This document shows positions 33,201 through 41,272 of a stretch of DNA of 45,737 nt, piece by piece. The notes beneath the pieces were generated by a model, which saw only the letters and a list, made by a program, of their open reading frames with translations, had not been told where the DNA came from and ran no database searches. Each line of letters opens with the position of its first letter. Position 1 is the stretch's first letter. Position numbers and translations under genes: made by a program. This DNA comes from a virus, in the IMG/VR virus record IMGVR_UViG_3300042996_000007, positions 1-45,737 of that record; one strand, given 5' to 3'.

Positions 33201-34779
33201 GTCCGCGTCTCGTGGCAACGGCATCGGACCCAACAGCCAGCTCTTCGGCATCGGTCAGGCCTTCCTGTCCATCCGCGAGCTCGCCGCCCGCATCGACAAC
33301 CTGAACCGCGAGCAGCTCAGCGACATGTCCCGCGACATCGACAACCTGAACAAGAAGGGCCTCGAGAAGCTGTCGGCGGCACTGGGCAAGGCCAACACCC
33401 AGGCTGACCGTTTCGGCCCGGTGCTCGAGGCGCTGAACGCCGCAGCCAACGGCAAGGCCGCCGTTCGCCGCACCCTCGAGGACCAGCTCGCGATCGCACA
33501 GTCCATGCAGGAGATCCGGCAGCTGCGTCGCTCCCTGGCCGCTGACGGCAAGGACAAGCTCGAGGGCCTTAAGCGCAAGATCGCCGAGCTGCAGCTGCGC
33601 GCGGCCGAGAAGGAGCTCAACCTCGTCGAGAACCGCGAGGAGCGCGAGACCAGGCAGGCAGCCCGAGAGCAGGCTCGCGAGGCCAACCAGGCCGCTCGGG
33701 AGACCAGCAGGGCCGTCCGCGGCCTGCTCGAGGGGTTCGATCTCGGCAACATCGTGCCGGACGAGCGCCCGGTCACGGTGGCCGACCAGGTCGGCGGCGA
33801 GCTCGCGAAGCTCAAGTCCGACATCCTCGATGCCGGCGGCGAGTGGAACCGGTCCATGAACCGCTGGGCCAAGGGTCTCGTGGCCGCGGCGTCCGAGCTC
33901 GACGACGTCAACGCCCAGCTCGAGGCCGAGACGAAGACGCGCGACGACCTGGTCAAGACGCTCGCCGATCAGCAGCAGGCGCTCGACGAGCTCAACTCGA
34001 CCATGGCGTCGTACGCCGAGTCGGTGGCCAACCGGTTCCTCAACGACCCGTTCAACGGCTCCTACACCCGCACCATCCCCGGCGTCACCAACACCGGGCC
34101 CTCCCCCGAGCTCGCGGACGCCGAGGCCCAGCTGGCCGCGATCCGCGCCTCGGCCACGGGCGACTCGGTCGAGTCGGCGGCCGCGGCGTCGCGGCTCATC
34201 GCGCAGATCGCCGAGCTGCGCGCCCGCGAGCAGACCACCGAGGCGACCGAGGAGACCGTCACCGGGCTGGAGGCGTTGCGCGAGCAGCTCCTGGCCGATA
34301 CCGACGCCGCCGAGCGCATGGCCGACGCGCTGGCCGCGCTCGAGGCGAAGGGCCTCGACACCACCGGCACGCTGGGCGGGCTGTACCAGCAGCTCGCCGC
34401 GTCCGGGGACTTCGCCACCGCCGAGGAACTCGCCGCGCTGTCGCAGGCTCAGGTTGACGAGTACGAGAAGCTCTTCGCCACCCGGGAGAACGCGGCCGCG
34501 CTCGTCGCGGCCCAAGCCACGCAGGCGATCTACGGCGCCCAGCAGGCCGAGCTTGTCGCGCAGGTCGCGGCCAGCACGGCGGCTCTGTCGACCGTCGAGG
34601 CGACGATCGCGGTGCTCAACGAGAAGGTCGCGGTCCTCGGCGAGCAGGTCCGCGACGGCGCCACCGAGGGGTCTGAGGCGGGGGCGCGGCTGCTGAAGCC
34701 CGACCTGATCGACATCAAGAACGCGATCCGAGCCATCCCGCGCCAGACCGGCGAGCAGAAGAAGAAGGCGAAGGTCTGA
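30274..34779 (+). CDS. Tape measure protein
   Basis: Predicted 1501-aa protein, the longest gene. It is helical with coiled coils at the start (about 30-120) and end (about 1100-1190 and 1210-1260). Hydrophobic stretches at about 130-185 and 465-530 may span the host membrane during injection. A central part (about 700-900) repeats the idea of L-R-x-L-D with D-x-x-L-L. At about 1.5 angstrom per residue the tail would be roughly 220 nm. ATGA overlap with T. No lysozyme or peptidase motif seen. Confidence 0.92.
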   Translation: MTTQVRSVSVYMDAEVGAYVAKMRLAGRETDKAFASSTSNLRATNRELRLNETRLDAVTARTKAHATAVARLDTRTGKLSSSVADLNGNLRETDGHLDKAGARMIDLGSNVRGASRDLDAGGNAIDRYSGRLGILLQAAAVFGPTLSPLGAATVPVLGALTAGLGAAAGAIGVTLLAAGGLGDAFDALNEAQLEPTTENVAAMRAEFERVGPAGEQFIRYIDSLTPVLSDLQMTARSGLFPGVEDGIDSLLERTPQVRTMIRSLSSELGDLARDGGDALASDRFDGFFDYLETEAGPILSDFGRIAGNIFETIANTIVALDPVTQDFTGGLLDKTRDLAQWSRELGSNDSFQSFLDYIQESGPKALDFISTLVTSLADIAVAVAPVGDVVLPILTSVVGILGDIAASDIGTPLFAGVAALAAYNRAMATTVALQARMSTAGTLGGAATMLGVRGMADDADKGARSLGSLASAAGRAALPIAGIGIAASGAADGIGLSNTASLGLLGTLGGPLGAALGAAAGFTLDLASANDDLQASIDAAAGANAGDPLADLLAKRQELVDQFVETTTKGGFSGAVGRISAFLSRDEEETNAAIESIDRLIAARRRLDALPDQDPLDGLNDLFGELNGTVLESTSLMYDFADAAAAAMGFLDRRAAMRNYEEALDAVNAALEENGKTLDRTTPKGRANQEVLDQIGRSALIAAENLKGNNRATFLDDLRGNLRAAAEDLGANDRQVRRLLNSLGLIDQKKVRPEIEVETGEFDSRTERALAQLRKLDLDQADPEVNLLIGKFLAGNDNALRKLRALSRERAEPTVDLNDNSFAAVFDPTMRDLRRLDGEQASPTADLLTGAFDDGFFSTKARIQSLDGDTATVTIITNEILNKITNFRSNVIGNLNPFGSADGSTVPDDGGGYRDFLLYKLAPGEEVISNRRRQADRNRPLLKGINADLPPDRLMKLVGRAADGATAGANTLAASVSASRGNGIGPNSQLFGIGQAFLSIRELAARIDNLNREQLSDMSRDIDNLNKKGLEKLSAALGKANTQADRFGPVLEALNAAANGKAAVRRTLEDQLAIAQSMQEIRQLRRSLAADGKDKLEGLKRKIAELQLRAAEKELNLVENREERETRQAAREQAREANQAARETSRAVRGLLEGFDLGNIVPDERPVTVADQVGGELAKLKSDILDAGGEWNRSMNRWAKGLVAAASELDDVNAQLEAETKTRDDLVKTLADQQQALDELNSTMASYAESVANRFLNDPFNGSYTRTIPGVTNTGPSPELADAEAQLAAIRASATGDSVESAAAASRLIAQIAELRAREQTTEATEETVTGLEALREQLLADTDAAERMADALAALEAKGLDTTGTLGGLYQQLAASGDFATAEELAALSQAQVDEYEKLFATRENAAALVAAQATQAIYGAQQAELVAQVAASTAALSTVEATIAVLNEKVAVLGEQVRDGATEGSEAGARLLKPDLIDIKNAIRAIPRQTGEQKKKAKV

Positions 34780-34780
34780 G

Positions 34781-35212
34781 ATGCCGATCATCGTCGACCT
34801 CCCCGAGGCCCTCGACCCGGACACCGGGTTGCAGCTGTGCCAGGTCTACCTCAACGCCGCCGACAACCCAGCCGACTTCTGCGCGTTCCGGTTCGCTGGC
34901 GAATCGATCAGCATCACCTCGAGCTCGCGGGCCGAGGTGCGGCAGCTGATCGGGCGGCGCCGCATCGTCCGCACCGGCACCGAGGTGTACGACCAGATCG
35001 GGCTCGACCTGCGGTGGTTGACCTCGGCGCAGCAGCAGTGGCTCCGCGACCACGTCGCGCAGATCGTGTGCGTGCGGGACCACGTCGGCACCAAGGTCTA
35101 CGGGGCGTACCTGGACCTGCCGCGAGAGATCTCGACGTCGCCGATGGCCGGCGCGTACGTCGCGTCGGCCCGTGTGTCGCTCGACGAGATCACCTTCTCG
35201 GAAGCGGTCTGA
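34781..35212 (+). CDS. Minor tail protein (distal-tail-like position)
   Basis: Predicted 143-aa mostly beta protein (SISITSSSRAEVRQLIG, then LDLRWLTSAQQQWLRDHV). It follows the tape measure, where distal tail (Dit-like) proteins lie, but is shorter than Dit (about 250 aa). One base separates it from the tape-measure stop. Confidence 0.7.
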   Translation: MPIIVDLPEALDPDTGLQLCQVYLNAADNPADFCAFRFAGESISITSSSRAEVRQLIGRRRIVRTGTEVYDQIGLDLRWLTSAQQQWLRDHVAQIVCVRDHVGTKVYGAYLDLPREISTSPMAGAYVASARVSLDEITFSEAV

Positions 35213-35216
35213 GGGC

Positions 35217-36524
35217 GTGCAGGCTCTGACAGGGTCGCCTAGGGAGCACCTCTCCGAGGATGCTGTCAGGGCGTTGCTGACCGGGCCGTCGGTCGCGTTT
35301 GCCGGGGGCCTGGATCTGCTCGACGGGTCTAACCGGTTCGTCGAGGACATCTCCGACGACCTCGTGACCGGGACGATCTCCTGGGACAACCGGGACGCGG
35401 TCAACGGGTCGTGCCGCCTGTCGATCCAGCGGACCCTGGCGTGGGGTCGCGATCGGGTGCGCCCGTTCATGGTGGTCTCCGACGGTGCCGTTGAGGCGCG
35501 GTTCAACTTGGGCGTGTTCGTGCTGACCGCGCCGGAGGAGAACCGGGGCCAGGACGTGCAGACGTTCGACGTCACCGGCTACGACCTGCTCACCCTGCTG
35601 CAGACCGGCCCTGGCGACACCTACGTGGCGCTGGCCGGCACGACGTACTTCGACGCGCTGCAGGCGATCGTGACTGCCTCGGGTGTCGGCGCGCGGCTGC
35701 TGATCGACGGCACCCGGCAGGCCACCGCGATCCCCGAAACGCGGGTGTGGGCGCTGACGAATTCCATCCCGTCGTGGCTGCGGATGATGTACGACCTGCT
35801 GACCGAGATCGGCTACACCCCGCCCTGGGTCGACGTCGACGGCAACATCCGCGCCCGGCCCTACCAGGACATCTCGGTGCGCGCCTCGGAGTGGCCCCTC
35901 GACACCACCGACCCGGCCACGAACATCGTCGGCGAGGAGCGCAAGGTCACGGTCGAGGCCGGCGACGTCGCCAACTCCTACCGCTTCATCCGCACCAACA
36001 TGGACACCACCCCCGTCGAGGGCGACGGGATCTACACCCCACCCCAGGACGACGCCTCCATCGCAACCCTGGGCCGGGTGATCCCGAAGGTCGTGTGGCT
36101 CGACGCCGCCGACCAGGCCGCGCTCGTCGCGCAGGGCGACAAGGTCATGGCCGAGGACCGCGCCTCCGTCCGCACGATCAACCTAAGCATCGACCCGCTG
36201 CCGATCATGGGCATGGACGACGTGTTCACCTTCACCGACGCCGGGCAGACCGAGAAGATCCAGGCCGCCTCCTGGGACCTCAACCTCGACGGCTCCCCCG
36301 GCGCGCTCCAGCTCGGCGGCGCACCGGCCGAGCCGCTGCCGAAGATCGAGACCCAGGTCAAGGCGACCGTGACCTCGGCCGCCGAGCTGCGGGTCGTCGT
36401 GGACGGCGCGACGGTCGACTCGTTCGCCAACGCCCTCGACGCCGCCGCCTACTCGGTCGGCGACCGGGTCACGGTGACCGTCAGGAACCCCCTCCCGCCC
36501 CTCGTGCAAGGAGTCGAAACCTGA
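35217..36524 (+). CDS. Minor tail / baseplate hub-like protein
   Basis: Predicted 435-aa protein. Segments such as DDLVTGTISWDNRDAVNGSC, FNLGVFVLTAPEEN and FDVTGYDLLTLLQTGPGD resemble hub domains of siphophage tails. A C-terminal beta domain (VKATVTSAAELRVVVDGATV) follows. The GTG at 35217 has only a close GAGG before it; TTG or later starts are possible. It probably forms the tail-tip base to which the next two proteins attach. Confidence 0.7.
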   Translation: MQALTGSPREHLSEDAVRALLTGPSVAFAGGLDLLDGSNRFVEDISDDLVTGTISWDNRDAVNGSCRLSIQRTLAWGRDRVRPFMVVSDGAVEARFNLGVFVLTAPEENRGQDVQTFDVTGYDLLTLLQTGPGDTYVALAGTTYFDALQAIVTASGVGARLLIDGTRQATAIPETRVWALTNSIPSWLRMMYDLLTEIGYTPPWVDVDGNIRARPYQDISVRASEWPLDTTDPATNIVGEERKVTVEAGDVANSYRFIRTNMDTTPVEGDGIYTPPQDDASIATLGRVIPKVVWLDAADQAALVAQGDKVMAEDRASVRTINLSIDPLPIMGMDDVFTFTDAGQTEKIQAASWDLNLDGSPGALQLGGAPAEPLPKIETQVKATVTSAAELRVVVDGATVDSFANALDAAAYSVGDRVTVTVRNPLPPLVQGVET

Positions 36525-38239
36525 TGGTCGTCATCCTCTCCTGGCAGTCCGTCGCCAACCTGGGCACGACCGGCCCCAGCGCAGCCGCGGTCGACAACCA
36601 GGGACGCATCTACGCCCTCGGCGGCGACGGACCGACCGGGACCCTGCAGCGCTTCGACCCCAACACCGGGCAGTGGACCACGCTGACCAGCATGCCCACC
36701 GCGCGAAGGCTCGCCGGTGCCGCAACGGACTCGCTGGGCCGCATCTACGCCATCGCCGGGCAGAGGCAGTTCGAGGCCACCGGGGTCGTCGAGCGCTACG
36801 ACCCCGCCACCGGGCAGTGGACCACCCTGCCCAGCATCGTCGCCCGCAACGGCGTCGCGGTCGCCAGCGACCTCGTGGGCCGCATCTACGCCTTCGGCGG
36901 GTTCACCTCGCCCAGCACGTTCAACACCGCACAGCGATTCGACCCGGGCACCAGCGAGTGGACCACCCTGGCCAACCTCCCTGTCGCCCTATCTGGGCAC
37001 TGCGGTGCTAGCGACAACCTCGGACGCATCTACTCCATCGGCGGCACCGACACCGCCGGCACCGCGCGCGCGTTCTACCGCTACGACCCCGCCACCGGGC
37101 TGTGGACCGACCTGGGCGACCTCCCCAGCGACCGCAACAACGCAGCAGCGGTCTCGGACGCGCAGGGCCGCATCTACGTCCTCGGCGGAAGCAGCAGCGG
37201 GAAGCTCGTCGACCGCTACGACCCCGCGACCTCCACCTGGGAGTCCGCCTCCCCCATGGCGTTCAACCACTCCACCTTCGGCGCGGCCCGCGGCCTCGAC
37301 GGACGGCTGTACGCCATCGGCGGCAGCAGCTCCAACGTTGCAGAGCGAGCCAGTTTCAACGCACCCCCCGACGCCCCCACCCTCACCACGATGGCCGCCG
37401 GTGGCACCGTCGACCGTGCCGCGGTCAACCGCGCCTCGCACACCTTCTCCGACCCCAACCCCGGCGACTCGCAGTCCGCGTTCGACCTGCGCTACCGCCT
37501 CGTCGGCGCACCCACCTGGACCACCGTCGCAGCACCGACGCCGAACCCGTTCTACGACTTCGCCGCCGGCACGTTCGCCGCGGGCGACTACGAGCGCCAG
37601 GTCCGCACCTACGACTCCCTCGGCGTGGTCGGCCCGTGGTCGGCCTCGGGGTTCTTCTCTGCCGCCGACGTCCCCGACGGGCCGTCGATCACGTACCCGG
37701 TCAACGGCCAGTTCGTCGAGCTCGAGGAGACCCTCACCTGGTCCACCGCGGACCAGGACGCCTACCAGGTCCGTCGCGTCGCCGACGACGCCGGCGAGCC
37801 AGACCCCGGCGTCGTCTACTTCGACACCGGCGAGGTCGCCAGCACCACCGCCCGCTCGCTGCCGCTGACGTTCACCGTCAACGACCGCATCGAGCACGTC
37901 CAGCTGCGGGTCAAGAACGACGGGCTCTTCTCGCCGTGGACGTCGGTCTCGGTCGAGGTGTCGTTCGCGCCGCCGCCGACCCCGCTCCTGGCGTTCGAGG
38001 CCGAGCCCGACACCGCCTCCCTGGTGCTGACGATCACTAACCCCGAACCAGCCGGTGACGAGCCCGCCGCGGCGTACAACGACGTCTACATCGACGACGG
38101 AAACGGCGAGGAGCGCAAGGCCACCCTGCTGCCCACGAACACCACCTGGCGCTACTGGACCCCCCGCAGCGGCCGCGACTACGCCGGGTCGGTCCGCGTC
38201 GAGGCCGTCGCCACCAACGGCACCACCGCGAGCACCTGA
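36524..38239 (+). CDS. Kelch beta-propeller tail protein with Fn3-like domains
   Basis: Predicted 571-aa protein. Residues 1-280 hold six kelch blades, each with GRIY, then a hydrophobic pair and GG (or AG), then YDPATGQW-like end, at about 28, 73, 119, 168, 216 and 261. A linker leads to Fn3-like beta domains at about 283-380, 380-480 and 480-571 with SxWSxxxxF-type strands. Kelch propellers often bind proteins or sugars, so this is a likely host-recognition protein. AAGGAG lies 10 bases before the ATG, which overlaps the preceding stop by one base. Confidence 0.85.
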   Translation: MVVILSWQSVANLGTTGPSAAAVDNQGRIYALGGDGPTGTLQRFDPNTGQWTTLTSMPTARRLAGAATDSLGRIYAIAGQRQFEATGVVERYDPATGQWTTLPSIVARNGVAVASDLVGRIYAFGGFTSPSTFNTAQRFDPGTSEWTTLANLPVALSGHCGASDNLGRIYSIGGTDTAGTARAFYRYDPATGLWTDLGDLPSDRNNAAAVSDAQGRIYVLGGSSSGKLVDRYDPATSTWESASPMAFNHSTFGAARGLDGRLYAIGGSSSNVAERASFNAPPDAPTLTTMAAGGTVDRAAVNRASHTFSDPNPGDSQSAFDLRYRLVGAPTWTTVAAPTPNPFYDFAAGTFAAGDYERQVRTYDSLGVVGPWSASGFFSAADVPDGPSITYPVNGQFVELEETLTWSTADQDAYQVRRVADDAGEPDPGVVYFDTGEVASTTARSLPLTFTVNDRIEHVQLRVKNDGLFSPWTSVSVEVSFAPPPTPLLAFEAEPDTASLVLTITNPEPAGDEPAAAYNDVYIDDGNGEERKATLLPTNTTWRYWTPRSGRDYAGSVRVEAVATNGTTAST

Positions 38240-38272
38240 TGCGCGCACCGTCGAACCCCGAGGAGACCTGAC

Positions 38273-39430
38273 ATGGCCCGCACCCTCTACGGCGGACGCC
38301 CCGGCGACTTCGTGGCCTCGCTCTACGACCTCGGCCGCACCGGCACCGGCCCGATGCTGCTCGCGCTCCCCACCGACGCCAACGGCGACCCAGCCCCGCT
38401 CACGCTGCAGGTCTACGACGAGCCCGACGGCACCCAGCTGACCGACCTGCTCGCCGCCGACGGCACCACCCCCATCGACGAGGTCGTCGTGCCCACCGAC
38501 GGCCAGGTGCCCGCGTTCTACGGCCCCGACGGGTACGACACCGGCGTCTGGGTCCGCGACCCCGACGGCGACTACTACCGCCTCGACGTCGGCCCCGTCG
38601 GACCACCGGGAGCCGACGGAACCGACGGCGCCCCAGGCGAGGTCTCCACCGCGCAGCTCAACGCCGCCATCGCAGCCGCCATCGCAGGGCTGATCGACTC
38701 GTCCCCCGCGACACTGGACACCCTCAACGAGCTCGCCGCGGCGCTTGGTGACGACCCGAACTTCGCCACCACCGTGACGACGGCCCTCGCCGCCAAGCTC
38801 GCCAAGGCGAGCAACCTCTCCGACCTCGCCAGCGCGTCGACCGCCCGCACGAACCTCGGCCTCGGCACCGCCGCCACCGCCAACACCGGCACCGCCTCGG
38901 GCGAGGTCCCCCTGCTCGGGACGGGCGGGCGCCTCGCCATCGCCCGCGTGGCGTCCGGCACCCCCGACGGCACCAAGTTCGTCCGCGACGACGGCACCCT
39001 CGCCTCGCCGGGGGGCGGCAGCACCCTGTTGAACCGGAAGATCGGGGTGTCGGGCAGCTACAGCATCTCCTCAGGGACGCCAGTCGACGTCGACGCGACC
39101 AACCTCGCGATCACGTTCACTGTGCCCGCCTCAGGCGCGGTCCGAGTGGTGCTCGAGGGGGTCTGCAGCAACAACGCCGGTTACTGCTTCTGGTCACTGA
39201 GGAACGGCACCACCAACGTCGTCACCTCCGAGCGGCTGATCACCTTCTCGCCCTCGCCTACGCTCTACAGGGCTGAGATCTACCTCTCGGGACTGACGTC
39301 TGGCGCCTCCGTGACGTACAAGTGGGCGGCGCGCGTGAACGGCGGAACGCAGATCCTTCGCAGCCTGGACAACGTAGAGTTCGCGAACTTCTACGTCCAC
39401 GCCGCGCGCATGGAGGTTCACGCCGCATGA
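38273..39430 (+). CDS. Tail fibre with collagen motif and phage-fibre repeats
   Basis: Predicted 385-aa protein. Residues 1-105 are an attachment domain. Six G-X-Y triplets lie at 107-124 (GPVGPPGAD onward), then a tail-fibre repeat (LDTLNELAAALGDDPNF) and a NLSDLASASTARTNLGLGTAA motif of trimeric phage fibres. The end (about 250-385) is a beta-rich head domain, probably receptor-binding, with lower GC content, suggesting exchange. GAGGAG precedes the ATG. Confidence 0.85.
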   Translation: MARTLYGGRPGDFVASLYDLGRTGTGPMLLALPTDANGDPAPLTLQVYDEPDGTQLTDLLAADGTTPIDEVVVPTDGQVPAFYGPDGYDTGVWVRDPDGDYYRLDVGPVGPPGADGTDGAPGEVSTAQLNAAIAAAIAGLIDSSPATLDTLNELAAALGDDPNFATTVTTALAAKLAKASNLSDLASASTARTNLGLGTAATANTGTASGEVPLLGTGGRLAIARVASGTPDGTKFVRDDGTLASPGGGSTLLNRKIGVSGSYSISSGTPVDVDATNLAITFTVPASGAVRVVLEGVCSNNAGYCFWSLRNGTTNVVTSERLITFSPSPTLYRAEIYLSGLTSGASVTYKWAARVNGGTQILRSLDNVEFANFYVHAARMEVHAA

Positions 39431-39780
39431 GCGCCGTGACCACGACGCGGCTCATCAACCTGGGCCAGCTCGCCGCCGAGATGGCCGGCAAGCCCCTTTC
39501 GGCTCTCGGCGACCAGGGCACCACGACGGTCACCTGTCACGACCCCGCCGTCACCCAGGCCGCCCTGCAGGCCGCGATCAACGCCCATGTCGCGATCGAC
39601 GAGCAGGCCAACCGCGCCACCCTCGAGCAGCAGGCCGCGACCGCCCTGACCGGTAACCGCGACTTCCTCGCCCTCGCGTCCCCGACGAACGCCCAGGTCG
39701 TCGCCCAGGTCAAGGCGCTGACCCGGCAGAACAACGGCGTCATCCGGCTGATCCTCGGCCGCCTCGACGGCACCTTCTGA
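39427..39780 (+). CDS. Small protein after the fibre, possible fibre chaperone
   Basis: Predicted 117-aa helical protein, Ala/Gln-rich (TQAALQAAINAHVAIDEQANRATLEQQ), ending in RLILGRLDGTF. ATGA overlaps the fibre stop. A chaperone or tail-associated role is inferred from place. A 14-bp perfect hairpin follows. Confidence 0.6.
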   Translation: MSAVTTTRLINLGQLAAEMAGKPLSALGDQGTTTVTCHDPAVTQAALQAAINAHVAIDEQANRATLEQQAATALTGNRDFLALASPTNAQVVAQVKALTRQNNGVIRLILGRLDGTF

Positions 39781-39782
39781 CC

Positions 39783-39821
39783 CCGGCGCGGGCGAGGTCC
39801 GCCGCTGCTCGCCCGCGCCGG
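39783..39821 (+). terminator. Perfect 14-bp hairpin after the fibre genes
   Basis: CCGGCGCGGGCGAG at 39783-39796 pairs exactly with 39808-39821, with an 11-base loop. It marks the boundary between structural genes and the lysis cassette. Confidence 0.65.
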
Positions 39822-39865
39822 CACCACCACGACCGCACCACGACCATCCCCCTGGGAGGCCCCGC

Positions 39866-40153
39866 GTGACCGAGACCGGCGATCTGCGGGAATCCATCCG
39901 CGACCTCAAGACGTCCATCGATCAGCTCCGCAACGACCTCGTGCGCCGCGACGTCTACGAGTCCGACCAACGCGGCGTCGCGGCACGCATCGCGGTGCTC
40001 GAGAAGGAGCTCGCCGAGCAGGAGGCCCGCGTCAATAAGGCCGAGGAGCGCCGCGCGGCCGACCGCCGCCTCATCATGACCTCGCTGGTGCTGCCGATCG
40101 TGGTCGCCCTGGTGTTGCTCTACATCACCAGCCAGCTCGGCGGTGTGCAGTGA
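39866..40153 (+). CDS. Coiled-coil protein with C-terminal membrane helix
   Basis: Predicted 95-aa protein. Residues 5-65 form a charged coiled coil ([20 protein letters not shown]), then one membrane helix ([20 protein letters not shown]). This fits XhlA-like proteins of lysis cassettes. GTG start after GGGAGG. It overlaps the next gene by GTGA. Confidence 0.7.
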   Translation: MTETGDLRESIRDLKTSIDQLRNDLVRRDVYESDQRGVAARIAVLEKELAEQEARVNKAEERRAADRRLIMTSLVLPIVVALVLLYITSQLGGVQ

Positions 40154-40755
40154 TCGACGGGCTACCGACCCGCCCGGTGTGGCACCGCTGGGTCTACGCG
40201 CTCATCGCGGCGATCTTCGCGACGTTCCTGTTCCTGACCCTCGACCGGCTCACCGACCGCATCGTGGCAGCCGAGGAGCAGACAGCGATGGCGGTCGAGG
40301 TGGCCGAGCGGCTGGGCGAGCAGGTCGAGCAGCTCGGCGGCACCCCTGTTGTTGACCCGGACGATCTGTCCGGGCCCGCCGGCCCGCAGGGTGAGCCGGG
40401 CCTTCCCGGCCTCCCTGGCCTGCCGGGTCTGGACGGGCTGGACGGTGTCGACGGCCTGGACGGCGAGCGCGGCCCGGTCGGCCCCCGTGGGCCCGCCGGT
40501 GAGGACGGGCAAGACGGCGCGTCGATCGTCGGCGATCAGGGCCCAGCCGGAGAGCAGGGGCCGCCGGGCCCTGAGGGCGAGCCCGGACCCGCCGGAGCCC
40601 AGGGCCCCGCCGGCCCGAAGGGCGAGCCCGGCGCGACCGGCCCCCAGGGGCCCGCCTGCCCGGACGGGTCGGTGCCGCGTGAGCGCGAAGTGCCAACGAA
40701 CGAAGAACCTCTCGGGGAGACCGTCACCATCTGCGTGAAGGAGAGCCAGCCGTGA
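40150..40755 (+). CDS. Membrane-anchored collagen-like protein
   Basis: Predicted 201-aa protein. One membrane helix (about 14-31), a short coiled coil (35-62), then collagen triplets: sixteen from G75 to D122 and a second run from G128 to A169, broken at G123-ASIV. The end has two cysteines (C170, C195). Collagen triplets can form trimer rods. With its helix at the N-terminus it may be a membrane-tethered rod in the lysogen or during lysis. Collagen motifs in phages are usually in tail fibres; a membrane form in the lysis cassette is unusual. Confidence 0.8.
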   Translation: MIDGLPTRPVWHRWVYALIAAIFATFLFLTLDRLTDRIVAAEEQTAMAVEVAERLGEQVEQLGGTPVVDPDDLSGPAGPQGEPGLPGLPGLPGLDGLDGVDGLDGERGPVGPRGPAGEDGQDGASIVGDQGPAGEQGPPGPEGEPGPAGAQGPAGPKGEPGATGPQGPACPDGSVPREREVPTNEEPLGETVTICVKESQP

Positions 40756-41204
40756 TCGACGAACCCCTCAACCTGCTCCGCATGGCCAACGTGGCCCTCA
40801 CCCTCGCCGCCGGCGGCGGGCTGTTCGTCCGCGGCAACGACGACTGGGCGCGCCTCACCCACGGGTGGCGCACCACCCTGGCCTTTCTCGTCGCCACCTT
40901 CCTCGTGCTGTCCTACGGCTCCGTCGAGGCGCTCTACCAGGAGGCCCCGGTCGGAGCCCGCACCGTCGCGCTCACCGTCGTCAGCCTCGGCGTCGTCGTC
41001 GGCCTGGTCCTGGCACGCCGCGACGTCACCACACCCGGCGCCCGTGTCGTCGAAGCCTCCCGCGTGCTCGACGCCGTCGCCCGCGCCGACAACGGAGAGT
41101 TCGGCGAGCCGTGCACCCACCCCGGCTGCGTTGCTGCCCGCAACGAGCTGCGCCGCCTGCTGCTGCGCGAGCACCCCGTCGACCACGGCCCCCTCGCCTC
41201 CTGA
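40752..41204 (+). CDS. Three-helix membrane protein, holin candidate
   Basis: Predicted 150-aa protein with likely membrane helices at about 10-26, 41-58 and 70-87, then a cytoplasmic tail with CTHPGC. The three-helix plan fits class I holins, but the 60-residue charged tail is longer than usual. GTGA overlap with the collagen-like gene. 68 bp separate it from the endolysin. Confidence 0.65.
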   Translation: MIDEPLNLLRMANVALTLAAGGGLFVRGNDDWARLTHGWRTTLAFLVATFLVLSYGSVEALYQEAPVGARTVALTVVSLGVVVGLVLARRDVTTPGARVVEASRVLDAVARADNGEFGEPCTHPGCVAARNELRRLLLREHPVDHGPLAS

Positions 41205-41272
41205 TCCACCGCATCCGCCTCGCCGTCGCCCGCCTGGTCGTCGGCCCACTCGCACGCCCGAAGGAGTCCGAC

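Noticed and set aside
32845-34824. Very long leftward open frame (about 659 codons) opposite the tape measure
   Set aside because: It is a GC-bias shadow: the rightward frame has coiled-coil protein features, an overlapping start and a phage-like position, while the leftward translation is low-complexity.
36600-37340. DNA repeats that might be a tandem-repeat locus or CRISPR-like array
   Set aside because: They are the coding sequence of kelch blades, in one frame with protein-level conservation.
40370-40650. GC-rich short repeats as a regulatory array
   Set aside because: Explained by collagen G-X-Y codons in one open frame.
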